Source: Datura wrightii (Eukaryota; Streptophyta; Magnoliopsida; Solanales; Solanaceae). Taken from it: 64,000 nt of DNA. The notes below the pieces were generated by a model. That model had not been told where the DNA came from. It did not search any database and saw only the letters and a list, made by a program, of their open reading frames with translations. How positions within the stretch are numbered: the first letter of the stretch is position 1; each line of letters begins with the position of its first letter. A program made the position numbers and the translations under genes. Location: positions 57,904,501-57,968,500 of the forward strand of contig JASDFA010000003.1 of NCBI GenBank assembly GCA_035772735.1. Reading direction: 5' to 3'. Below, piece by piece: positions 34,723 through 45,192 of this stretch.

Positions 34723-35424
34723 GTATGTTTTCCGATTCTCTCTCAAGTTTTTAGCGATTTTAGTCAAAATTAAGCATGAGAGGTGAACTAAATCACCCTA
34801 AGTCGAAATTTAGCATGAATTCGAGTTATTTAGTGATTGATAAATGTTCGGAATGTTGTAATGATCGTTTGAACTTGTCGATTGCATGAATTATTCGAAT
34901 TTAATTGCGACATTCAATTCTAGGGCTTGGTTGTTGAAATCGAAATTGGTAACTTGTTGAATTTGTGAAATATATGCCGGGGTGTACGTATGGAATGAGA
35001 TAAGTCGTTGTAAAAATTGTTTGAATGTAATAGACGACGAATTCTCGGGTTTTGGGGAGAATGTTGAAAATTGTTCAAATTGGGTTGGTTGTATAGGTTC
35101 ATGTATATAGAATTTTTGTTGTTGTTTTTGTTTCGTTGTTTTTCTTTGCTAAGTGCAATGGTTGAATTGTTAGCGATGGTAGTGATTGGGTTTAGCTGTA
35201 CGAAGTCTGAGTAGTACGCTAAAGTTAGACCGTCGAATTTTTCTTTGCGAACGCACTAAGCATGAATTGTATAGATGTTTTTTTTGGTGTAAATAAAGTA
35301 TTCTTGCCGTAGTATCTTAACCGTAGCTAAGGACTAAGTGTGGGGTAAACTTAGCGTAACCCGACCTTAGCCGAAGTTAATATTCATTTAGCTTGACATT
35401 GCGCTTGTTTATTTGTGTTGACAG
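34723..35424 (+). other. Candidate 5'UTR intron upstream of ORF3
   Basis: The donor is TTCGAG|GTATGT at 34723 and the acceptor is the T-rich stretch ending TTGTGTTGACAG at 35424, six bases before the ORF3 ATG. The 702-nt span is T-rich and has no long frame, as in plant introns. The C-rich stretch 34571-34722 would be a leader exon. RNA evidence is required to confirm splicing. Confidence 0.5.
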
Positions 35425-35429
35425 ACAAA

Positions 35430-36663
35430 ATGGCAAGCAGGCAAGATAAAGGTAAGGGTGAATCAACTTCAGGCACCGGGAGGAAAAGACTTAGACTGGG
35501 CACAGCAGTCCCAACTGCACCAGCAGTTCCACGCGGCCAGCGCTGCCAATACGGAATGAGGTGGGTAACTGATGAGGGGAAGAAGTGGTATGCCAAGCAC
35601 AAGGAAAACAAATACTTCCCCGAGGAGCATATAGCACGGGAACCATTAGCACAGGAGTTCCCCAGAATAGTTCAAAGGATCGAGGCTGCTGGGCTAAGTT
35701 TCATATTTCAGGAGCCCAAGGAATGCAACCTGCACCTGGTCCGGGAGTTCTATGCTAATTGGAACCCGGCAATCAGAAGCCACACCATCAAGATCAGAGG
35801 GCAGATAGTCACTCTGGAACCCCAACAGCTAAATGCCATCATCGGAGCGCCGGACACAGACGCCCACGTTCTCCGCCAGCTGAATATTACCCCACCATAT
35901 GCCGACATCAGACGCACACTGTGTGGGGCTCGGTCCACAGCTAGATGGAGCAGACACAAGGAAAGGGGCTACCACCAGACTCTGCCTTATTCTCAAATGA
36001 ACAGGGAAGCCCGAATCTGGCTGAAGATAGTCTGCTCGTGCCTAATCCCGGGGGTACACATGACTGATGTGACCCGGGACCGTGTTTGCCTGGTGTATGC
36101 CCTGATGAAAGGGCTGGAAATTAATGTTGGGGCGGTCATCATATCCGCCATGAAGAGAGCCCGACTACACCAGGGCCACAGGTATGGGTTCGGTGGACTA
36201 ATCACCACCTTTCTCTGGGGCCTCGACGTCGTGTGTCTGCTGAAAGGAAGAGGCTTTGGATTACATCCCGCAGTTGGAGTGGCGGGCCTTGGACGTGACC
36301 AAAACTAAGGCCCCCGACACCACCCACGGGCCAGTGCTGACGCTTGGCGAGCGACATGCTCATGATGACCAGTACATGGCACGGATGTTTGGAATGCAAA
36401 TACTCCAGCTCAGGATCGGTGGGAGACCAGCCACGGAGGAGGAGCTATGGCAGCTGGAGCTGGATTACCCGTTTGGCGAAAACGCCAGGGCTCTATGCCG
36501 AGTGGGGCCAGCCTTTGTAGAGCCCACTGACGATGATGTCCCCACGGACGAGGAGACACGCCGGGAGGACTCCGATGTGGAGTCCAATGACGACGACAGA
36601 GTCGACTCGGACATGGGAGATGAGGCAGCAGCACCTGATGAAGAAGTGGAATACTTTGACTGA
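35430..36663 (+). pseudogene. A3 ORF3: plant transposon-associated protein, one frameshift
   Basis: ORF3 starts at ATG 35430 (MASRQDKGKGESTSG) after a candidate splice acceptor. The basic N-terminus is followed by a conserved domain with LVREFYANWNP, LNAIIGAPDT, REARIWLKIVCSCLIPG and RVCLVYALMKGLEINVGAVI. This matches my memory of the 'putative plant transposon protein' family widespread in Solanaceae. A one-base indel near 36246-36256 shifts the frame; the second frame continues from LDYIPQLEWRALD to the stop at 36661-36663. The C-terminus is strongly acidic (for example EPTDDDVPTDEETRRE). No membrane segment is seen, so it does not look like an envelope protein although it occupies the env position. 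Molecular function is unknown. Confidence 0.8.
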
Positions 36664-38538
36664 TCAGGGAGTTCCACCACCCAATTGTGTGATTTTTAAT
36701 TTTTGTGAACACTGGGGATAGTGTTCGGTTTAAGTGTGGGGTGGGGAGTAGTTAGGTGCTGGGCTGGGCTGGTTTGCTTGTATGCCTTCCTCTATATTTT
36801 TGTATGTATGTTTCCCTGTGTTTGTGAATTGCAAACTGTTCTGTATTTGTAATTATTTGTGTAATTGATGTGTGTTGTGGAATGTTGTTGTTGCCAGTTA
36901 AGTCTGTAAGAATTTTTGTAAATATTTTCTTATTTTTTTCTATCGAAATGATCGATATTTTTAAAATTTTGCGAAAATATTTTGTTCATATTAAAATATT
37001 TTGTAAATAATTTTTCCATCGAAATGATCGATGTGTTGCAAAATTTTTCAATTTTAATTTTTTTGGGTTTCTCGGCGTTTGTTTTCGGTTCTTTTACCGA
37101 GAATAGTCCCATTGAACCGACGTCATAGTTAGTGACCGTTCCCTATGATGGATGGATGACGACCGTCTTAAGGGAAATGTAGTCGGTAGGAGTAGTGATT
37201 TTAATTTATTTTCAGTTTTTTTTCTTTGGTGGATTGCATCACGGAACCTGTAGTTATTATATGGTTGTGAAATGTTGGTTGCGTGTTATACCTGATATTC
37301 AAAATGCAAAGGTGATTCGTATGAAAGCATGCAATTTTGCAAATATGTTGAGATACCTAGGCTGTAGAGTTCGATTCGGTGTGATTGAGGCTTAATTTTT
37401 GAATTCATGTAATTGGCTAATTGAAGAGTCTATGAATGCATCTTGAATCGAGCATGTGCATGAAGTGTGAAGTGAGGTATTGTTATTCCATGCTATTGTG
37501 AAGTGTCTAGAACTTGCCTGGTGTGTGTACAAAACGAAATGAAGGAGGTGTAGTGTTGGAAAGGATGTAGGCATTTCTTTGTTTTAACCGAGAGTTTCTA
37601 TTTTTTCTTGTCATACTCCCCTTTTGATGTGATTGTATACCCTATTCAGCCCGTTGAGCCTTTAGCCTATTATTTCTTTCTTTTGTCCAAAAATGTATAA
37701 ACTGAGCTTAATTTTTTCTTTTCATTAGCCGCAAAGTCTATACAAAGCTCTTAAGTGCTTAAGAAGAGGAAATAATTCTCCCAAAGTGTCAAAGAGTGAG
37801 AATGGTGAAAAGAAAAAGAAAAGCAGAGAGAGGGAAGAAAAGAAAAGGTTGAAGGTGCACTTGCTATAACTAAATGATAATGAAGGTGCATGAAAAACCT
37901 TTATTTTTGTGTCAAGTGTGCTTGATGAAATGGGCCATACGAAAGTAAATCATCATGAATTGGATGATGGAAAAAAGAAAAGAGAGAAACAATGTCCATG
38001 AGTTGATGGGAATGTGTTGAAAAGGCGCTTAAGGATGCTAGTGGCTATTATTGGCTAATCCAATATGTACTAGTTCCATAGCTTCCATTACAACCCATTA
38101 AAGTCCTACGTGATCTTACATCGCATTTCTTTATATTTGTGGAGTAATACACTAAGGGCAAGCTTATGGGTCATGACATGATGCATGTGAATTCTTTTGG
38201 GAGAGAGTGAAATTAATTTTTACATGCCCCTACTTGAATGTTTGTGTGTCACATGAGCAAAAAGGGGAAGATTCTCTTGAGTTGTGAGGGCACATGCTTG
38301 ATGAAAGATTGATTTTCGTGTCGGATATCTTGATTAGCTGATTTGCATGAGTTTGCCGATATCGAGAGTCGATTCTTAAAGTCTAGGAAGTCTTGATGTA
38401 TTAAAGGTCATTGCATTGTTAAGACCATGCATGTTTTCTTGATGATTTGCAATATTGAATGATCGGTATGACCGTAGCTCAAATTTTCGCACCATAGTGG
38501 CGAAGGGTGGGATGTAATTTGCATGAATTGTGTGTTTG
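36664..38538 (+). mobile_element. A3 3' non-coding internal region
   Basis: This 1.9 kb region has no supported gene. It includes a 15-base direct repeat ATCGAAATGATCGAT (36942-36956 and 37018-37032), an inverted repeat TCGGTTC/GAACCGA (37085-37091, 37114-37120), and the conserved TTCCCT/AGGGAA stem-loop (37135-37187). It is collinear with 945-2391, and its last kilobase with 40475-41459. Confidence 0.85.
37135..37187 (+). other. Conserved stem-loop in the A3 3' region
   Basis: ACCGTTCCCT (37135-37144) pairs with AGGGAA (37171-37176) and, after seven unpaired bases, CGGT (37184-37187). It corresponds to 956-1008 in A2, where different outer bases still pair. Confidence 0.55.
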
Positions 38539-38576
38539 TTGTTCGAGGAAGAACAAGGATTTAAGTGTGGGGTAAG
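38539..38576 (+). other. A3 pre-PPT hairpin and PPT
   Basis: Hairpin TTGTTC-GAGGAA-GAACAA (38539-38556) is followed by GATTTAAGTGTGGGGTAAG, ending at the LTR start 38577. Confidence 0.75.
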
Positions 38577-39998
38577 TGATCTTGGGCAGATTTATATGCC
38601 CAAGTGATACTCAAACATATCATTTTCGCCTTGTTTATCATGCAATGTGTATACATTTTCATGTAATTGGTAATAAAATGTGAATTTATACTAACCAACA
38701 TGATTAGCATTGTTTTGTAGGTAAAATGTGATTTCGAGAAGCTAAAATGCATGTTGGAGGATATCGGAGTTGGACTTGGAAGCGAGCAAAGGAAAAAGCA
38801 TTGGACTGCACCAATTAAAGGGGCTTCGCGATGGAGCCGTGTCACGCTGCCATCGCGGAGGCATTCTGCCTGGAGGGTGGAAAAATGCATAAATTCCAGT
38901 GGAGCCTCGCGACAGCTCCGTGGCACGGAGGCAAGCCTCCGCGTTGCATGCCGTGCCACGTTGATGCTTTATACCTGGACCCCCAAATTCCAGTGAGGGT
39001 CCGCGTCCACGCCGTGTCACGGAGGCAGTGCTCCACGATGCACTCCGTGACACGTTGCTTGTTATTCCGGGAAAAATTACCATTAGTATAAATAGAACAC
39101 TTAGGCTTATTTTTCATAATTCAGACTTGGTGGAGCAAGGACGTGGGTTATAGGCAGTTGAGGGACGAAAAGTTCAGGGTTTTTTCTCTCTTTCTTTCTT
39201 CTCTAATTTAATTGTTTGTATGATTAACACTTGTTTTAGGATGATTAATCCACAAATGAGTGGCTAATTCCCTTCCTTGCTGAGGTTATGAACACTTGTG
39301 ATGATTTTTGATTATTAATTATATGGTTTTTCATCTTTTTCTTCCATGTTGTTCTATTAATTCTTGTTCTTACTGCATTGGTGTGTGGCCTACATTAATG
39401 TACATCTAAAAAGTCCGATTTAACTCGAGAGAGCACGAAATTGGAAAGTTGTGAATTAATAGGATATTTTTCTTTACTTGATTTGGGAAAATTGAGTTTT
39501 GATGTGCTTTCCTGATAGAAATATACTTGAAAGCCGTATTAGTCAATTTAGGAACCGGAATTGTATTGCTAGGTCATGAATTGCATTTGATCACAGAAAT
39601 GTAGACGGATGGTTTATGATTCTTAAGTGAGGTTAAATACGAGAGTTTTAATCTCTTGGCTAATGTTCTTGGCTAGCAACTGGAAGAAAAGATTAACCAA
39701 TTTATGATTATAATCAGTTCATTACATGTTCTTAACCTCGGCATGCTCATATCCATAGTTTAAATTCACAGTAGATAATTGTTTGTAGTTTAGTATATAA
39801 TTTATAAAACAACTTATTAAATTGTTGGTTACATTGTTGTCAGCATATTTAGAAGTGAGATATAATATAGTATACTTGAGCAATTTTCACTTATCCAGAG
39901 TCTCCGTGGATCGATACTTGGCTTACTAAAGCCACTTACTACTTGTTTGACCACGTGCACTTGGGTGTCGGTTTTTAACCCTTACGAAGCACCGAACA
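38577..39998 (+). mobile_element. A3 3' LTR
   Basis: This 1422 bp LTR runs from TGATCTT to CCGAACA, with hairpins and TATA box (39087-39094) at the same places as in the 5' LTR. By eye only a small percentage of bases differ, many as C/T or G/A; divergence was not computed. Confidence 0.95.
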
Positions 39999-40095
39999 GC
40001 TAGCATCTGAATGGCTGCCATGAATTCAGGATGGGCAACCGGTTTCGGTGCATGGTGCTCATGGGCTGGTGGGGCTGGTGGAACTCTTCACACCC
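39999..40095 (-). pseudogene. T3 gag, N-terminal stub beyond A3
   Basis: The first five bases are the right-hand GCTAG duplication. The minus-strand reading PPAPPAHEHHAPKPVAHPEF continues into MAAIQMLA at the A3 junction, then resumes at 30112. Compared with T6 (APLAHEHHAPEPVAHAKF), the start codon region is deleted, so no natural start remains. Confidence 0.8.
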
Positions 40096-40153
40096 ATGAA
40101 AAAGACTCTATTTAATGCAGCTTTTACACACCCTAGGACACTTCAAACCTATT

Positions 40154-40165
40154 TCTTTGATACCA
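40154..40165 (-). other. T3 primer-binding site (tRNA-Met)
   Basis: The minus strand reads TGGTATCAAAGA, a slightly decayed form of the tRNA-Met site, just inside the LTR edge at 40170. Confidence 0.85.
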
Positions 40166-40169
40166 AGTT

Positions 40170-40434
40170 TGTCATGACCCAAACATAGGCCTAGATCGAG
40201 ATATGGGACAAGGAGCCCCGAGAGACTCCAAGACGATTCATGGCATGAACATACATCTAACTCAATCAAGTAAATTGGAAGACTTAACATAAATAACATG
40301 GTGTAAATTTGAACATAACATAACAATCTGAATATACAACCTAAGTCTGAAGTTAAATACAATCTATTATATGAAAATCCTCTACATTTGATGAGTTGAT
40401 AGGACAAGACCCCATTTAACTCTCTAACTTTGAC
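40170..40434 (-). mobile_element. T3 5' LTR, 265-bp remnant
   Basis: Only the last ~265 bases of the ~2.35 kb LTR remain; they match 23038-23300 of the T3 3' LTR. The cut leads into a short repeated filler and then family A sequence. Confidence 0.82.
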
Positions 40435-40474
40435 TAAACCGAAAGTTAACTCTAACTCTCTAACTCTGACTAAA
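40408..40474. repeat. Duplicated filler at the T3/A4 breakpoint
   Basis: TTAACTCTCTAACT is repeated twice within about 45 bases (TAACTCTCTAACTTTGACTA, then TAACTCTCTAACTCTGACTA), exactly where T3 LTR sequence gives way to family A internal sequence. This resembles filler DNA made during end-joining repair. Confidence 0.6.
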
Positions 40475-41459
40475 GGATGTAGGCATTTCTTTGATTAAAC
40501 TAAAATTTTTTTTTTCTTATCATACCTACCTTGAATGTACATCCTAGTTAGCCCAATTGACCCTTTAGCCTATTTTTTTCTTTCACTGAAAAGGTAGAAA
40601 CCGAGCTTAATCCCTTCTTTTCATTAGCCGTGAATTTGATCCAAAACTCTTAAGCGCTCAAGAAAAAAATAATTTTCCCACAGTGTCAAGGAGTGAAAAG
40701 TGTGAAAAAGAAAGGAAAAGCAGAAGTGGTGAAAGTAAAGATAAGGTCAAGGGTGCACTTGCCGAATATAAATAAAATGAAGATGTATAACTAATCTTTG
40801 TTATTAAGTCGAGTGTGCTTAAAGAAATGGGAAGAAAAATAAAGAAAGAAATCAAGAATGGGAGGATGAAGGAAGAAACAATGCTCATAATGATGGTGGG
40901 ATGTATTGAAAAGCGCTTAAGGAGGCTAGTTGCTATTATTGGTTAGCCCAGTATTTACTAGTTCCTTAGCTTACATTACAACCCGTTAAGTCCTACGTGA
41001 TCTTACATCACGCTTCCTTATATTAGTGGAGTAATACACTAGAGGCAAGCCTATGGTTCATGACATGATGCATGTGAATTATTTGGGAGAGAGAGAGAAA
41101 TCGTGTTCTTATACCCCTACATGTAATGCTTAATCATATGATTGGAAAAGGGGTAATTGTCTTGTGTTGTGAGGGCACATGCTTGACGAGAGATTGAATT
41201 TCATGTCGGATGTCTTGATTAGCTGATTTGCACGAGTTTGCCGAGATCGAGAGTGTATTCTTGAGTCTAGGAGGTCTTAATGTGGTGAATGTCAGTGTGT
41301 TTATGAGACTATGCATGTTTTCTTGATGATTTGCTATATTAAATAATCGGTATAACCGCAGCTTGAATTGTCGAGCCAAAGTAGCTATACGTGGGTGTCA
41401 ATTGCATGAGATATGAGAGTATTGTTCGAGGACGAACAAGGTTTTAAGTGTGGGGTAAG
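40475..41459 (+). mobile_element. A4: family A internal 3' region, truncated
   Basis: From 'aggatgtaggcatttcttt' onward this matches the last ~1 kb of the A3 internal region. The 5' part, including any gag, is absent. A hairpin TTGTTCG-AGGA-CGAACAA (41422-41439, 7-bp stem) precedes the PPT. No gene. Confidence 0.85.
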
Positions 41460-42871
41460 TGATCTTGGGCAGAATTATATGCCCAAGTGATGCTCAAATG
41501 CTCTATTTCGTCTTGTTTATCTATCGTTATTTGTACATTCTCATGTGATTTGTAGTTAAAATGTGAATTTATACTAACCAATATGATTAGTGTTGTTTTG
41601 CAGGAAAAATGTAATTTTAGGAAGCTAAGTTGCATGTTGGTGAAAATCCGGAATGGACTCGGAAGCGAGCAGTGGAAAAGGTCAAGGACAAGCAGCAAAT
41701 AAAGGGTCTCCGCGATGGAGCTGTGTCACGCTGCCATCGCGGAGGCAGTCTACCTCGGGTGGGTTACTTGGACAAATTCCAATGAAGGTCCGCGTCGGGG
41801 CCGTGGCACGTTGGCCAAGCCCCGCGTTACATGCCGTGGCACGTTGCCCATATTTACCTGGAACATAAAATTCTAGTGAGGGTCCGCGTTTGCATCGTGT
41901 CACGGAGGCAATGCTCCGCAATGCACTCCGTGACACGTTGCTTGTTATTTCGGGAAAAATTCCCACTAGTATAAATAGCACACTTAGGTTTATTTTTAAT
42001 TATTCTGACTTAGTTGAGCAAGAACGTGGGTTACAGGCAGTTGAGGAGACGAAAATCTTAGGGTTCTTCTCTAACTCTTTCTTCTTTATTTCAATTGTTT
42101 GTATGGTTTATACTCATTTGATGATGTTTAATCCATAAATGAGTGGCTAAATTCACTTCTTGCTGAGGTTAAGAACATTTGTAGTGGAATGTAATTGTTG
42201 ATCATTTTGGTTTTTCATCTTTTCTTCCATGGTTGTTCTATCAATTCTTGTTCTTACTGCATTAATGTCTAGCCAATGTTAATGTATATCTAAGAAATCC
42301 AATTTTATCCTGAAAAGGAAAGAAATTGGATAGTTGTGAATTGGTAGGATATGATCTCTTCTTAGTTTGGGAAAATTGAGAATTAATTTACCTTCAGAAT
42401 AGAAATATATCTGAAAGTCGTATTAGTCATTTAAGGAATCGGTTTCGTATGGCTAGAACATGAAATTCTTTTATCACAAAAATGTAGGTTGAAGGTTCAT
42501 TATTCTTAAGTTGGGTATAATACGAAAGTTTCTCTCCAAAGGCAATAATTATTGACTAGCAACCGAAAGAAAGATTAACCAAATTGTATCGATAAATTAC
42601 TTCCCTGCATGTTCGTTTTAGCCTCAGCTTGCTCATTACTATAGTTCAGACTCACTTTATAATTTTGTTTTAGATTAGTATAAATTAGGAAACCAACTAT
42701 CAAAATCTTCTTTAAACTGTTGTCTGCATTTTTAGAGTTAGAGTTCATTAACACTTAATTCAATTATTACCTTGGTTCAGTCCCTGTGGGATCGATATTT
42801 GGCTTACTTTAGCCATTTTACTACTTGTTTGACCACGTACAATTGCGTGTAGTTGTGAAATACACCGAACA
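41460..42871 (+). mobile_element. A4: family A 3' LTR
   Basis: This 1412 bp LTR runs from TGATCTT to CCGAACA. The hairpin CGTGTCACGGAG/CTCCGTGACACG is present at about 41897-41940, with TATAAATA downstream. The right flank is the LTR of T4, into which A4 inserted. Frames at 41444-42138 are LTR shadows. Confidence 0.92.
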
Positions 42872-44506
42872 ATCATTAAGGGCATTTTCATAATTCCTGA
42901 GCTCCTAACTTCCTAATGACGTCATTTTAAGCCCTGAAAGGAATATTTAAGAGCGTTTAGCCTGTTAAGTCATTAGACTCCCATGCATGCAAGATATTGA
43001 GACTTCCTTTCAAGATCAAGATAGAATTCTCCCCAATTCTTTTGGGATTTCAAGGCTAGTTTGAAAATCAGCTTACTAGGTATGTAAGGCTATGGATTAG
43101 GGTTTCCTTCCATCTAAAGTATGTTCTAAGTTTAGTGGATAGATTTTATACACAATTTGATTATAAATCCATGTTTTCAAGTTATTAGAAATTATGTCGT
43201 ATTATGCAAGTTTATGAAAATTCAAGCTTATGATTCATGATTTCAAGTATGATGAGATATCTAGCATGCATGAACATTTATGAACTCTTCACTTATGACT
43301 CAATGAATTTAACTCATAAAATCTATTTCAAGTATGCATGATGTTATGATTTGGGCAAGCCTATGCAAGTAAATATTCTTATTATGATTTTAGCCAAGGC
43401 TAACAAGATTAGTTATGATATATTTTGGAGTCAAGACTCCAAATGTTCATATTCAATCCATTTTTTGAGATTATGATTATATCAGCAATATACATATTTT
43501 GAGAAGTGTCTAGCACCAAGTAGGCTAGGGGTTCCAAGGTTCCTCGGCTTCATAAACTACGTGCCAGCGAGGTGTATATGCATTTGGGAACTCTCAAAAG
43601 AGTGCTCCCCCACCCGAGGGCATACCCTGATATCACACATATTCATCTTTTTCCCTGTCAAGGCATAGGAAGGCTCTCCTCCATGTGGGCAATATGTGCG
43701 ATCATAATGCGCTCATACATAGTGGTTGTCGATTATGACGAGTCTCTCATTGTTCCTTATGATTTTAGGTATTTATGTTCATGACTTATGATATTATGTT
43801 TTACAACAGATTTGACCCATTGATCAGTATATGAGTTTTAATTATTATTGCAGCTATGACAAGTTATATGATTTCTATCTTTAAATCTGGGGTCATTACA
43901 TTTAGTCATGTTAACTAGCTTATGATTATGTTTATCTCAGTTGCAGTTTTGTATGCAGTCCTTACTCTCATGATCTATTCAAGTTATATATATGATTTTA
44001 ACTAACGTTTTACTAAGCATTTTTCATTTACCTTGGATACTCAGTACATTCCAAGTACTGACTGCATACTCTATGCTATATCATTTCATGATATAGGTTT
44101 AGGTGATCCAGCTTAGTCTCGTTGATAGCTCGCTCCCATCTCAGCCCAGTTAATCCCTGCCTTGGGTGAGTCCTCATCATCTGATGAAATTTATCAGTTT
44201 AGTTTTGTTTTGTCAGTTTTTGTTTTGGTCTTGGAGATAGTTGTGGGGCTTGTCCCAGCCTCTCATCAGATAGTAGAGGCTTTTCAAACATAGACTAGTA
44301 TGTTCATCTTTGATATTTAGCATTGTGATATTATCATTTTATATACATTTATGTTATTCAGACTTTCGCTTATTCATGTTTAAGTTATCAGTTTCCGCTT
44401 TAGTTTATGTTCTTGAGTTGCTATACACATGTCATGGGTTGACTTGGAGCCAACCGTGGTTCTAAGTCCCGTGTCTCAATTCGGGTTCCCATCTCGGGTC
44501 ATGAGA
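42872..44506 (+). mobile_element. T4: Tekay-like 5' LTR, left part missing
   Basis: The 1635 bp segment ends at 44506 before a PBS and contains the T-family blocks 'tcatgggttgacttggagcc' and 'aggcttttcaaacatagact'. The upstream part was cut by A4. No coding content is supported; the frame at 43572-43784 is a shadow. Confidence 0.85.
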
Positions 44507-44510
44507 AACT

Positions 44511-44522
44511 TGGTATCAAAGA
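44511..44522 (+). other. T4 primer-binding site (tRNA-Met)
   Basis: TGGTATCAAAGA lies four bases after the LTR end, a decayed form of TGGTATCAGAGC. Confidence 0.85.
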
Positions 44523-44709
44523 AAAGATTTAGGTGTGTCCTAGGGTGTCTGGAAGCCGCTTTAAGTAGAGTCTTTTCTGTGGGTGTGAAGTGCACCACAC
44601 TTATGGGGGAGAGGCTACAAGATATTTTAGGAAATTTTCCGTCTTTCATGATCTATGTAGTGCAATGAATGGCCTCTCTATTCCTCTAACTAGTGCTATA
44701 CGCATTTGC

Positions 44710-45192
44710 AGAAGTATACCTCCATGTTGAGTGAATGGTAGAAGGAATGGAAATGGAACTGGCCATGATAATTGCAATGGAGATGGGCATCAGCAAGCCC
44801 CACTAGCACTAATGGATCCTTTGCCCGAGCAAGTCACTCATGCCAAGTTCAAAGCGGTATCTCAGATGTTGGCACAAGCCATGATCGCTCAGGTCAACCA
44901 GCAGGGGGTGGCCATGTTCCCTAAAATGGGAACGAAGCAGCGACAAGAGTGCAAGACTTTATCAGGATGAATCCACCTGGGTTTTTGGTGTCGAAAGTGG
45001 ATGAGGACCCGCATGAATTCATTGAGGAAGTGCAAAAGATCACATGGATTATGGGGGTGACTGGAGAGGAGGGTGCGAAATTAGCCTCATATTAGTTTAA
45101 GGGGGTTTCTTACATATGATTCTGCCAGCAGAAGGAGAGGAGAGCAGTGGGAGCAGTTCCCGTGAGTTGGGATGAGTTCGTGATGGCCTTCT
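44710..45192 (+). pseudogene. T4 gag, N-terminal fragment
   Basis: The start codon expected by analogy with T6 has changed (ATACCTCC near 44714). Readable blocks are VNGRRNGNGT, HAKFKAVSQMLAQAMIAQVN and, after a frameshift near 44935, FIRMNPPGFLVSKVDEDPHE and VTGEEGAKLASY, then a stop. It is cut at 45192 by the insertion of T5, so the rest of T4 is not in this window. Gag identity is certain from close similarity to T2 and T6. Confidence 0.83.

Larger units (their letters stand above)
30113..39998 (+). mobile_element. A3: complete non-autonomous Athila-like element
   Basis: A3 is 9886 bp, with LTRs of 1425 and 1422 bp, TSD GCTAG, a tRNA-Asp PBS, one gag-protease frame, an internal promoter-like module, a third ORF and a PPT. 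Reverse transcriptase, RNase H and integrase are absent: 57 bases after the protease frame the sequence reaches the GGGAGGCAACCC hairpin that I associate with the region after pol in Athila elements. It must have been mobilised in trans. Its LTRs are visibly very similar, so the insertion is recent relative to its host T3. Confidence 0.93.
23038..40434 (-). mobile_element. T3: Tekay-like chromovirus, split by A3
   Basis: On the minus strand this reads: truncated 5' LTR (40170-40434), PBS, gag start (39999-40095), the 9.9 kb A3 insertion, gag continued (30112 and leftward), protease, RT, RNase H, integrase, chromodomain, PPT and 3' LTR (23038-25385). Without A3 it is about 7.5 kb. Stops, indels and loss of most of the 5' LTR make it inactive. 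Confidence 0.9.

Noticed and set aside
35430..36663. ORF3 as an envelope or host gene
   Set aside because: No signal peptide or membrane segment is visible, and it lies inside a TSD-flanked element between gag-protease and the PPT.
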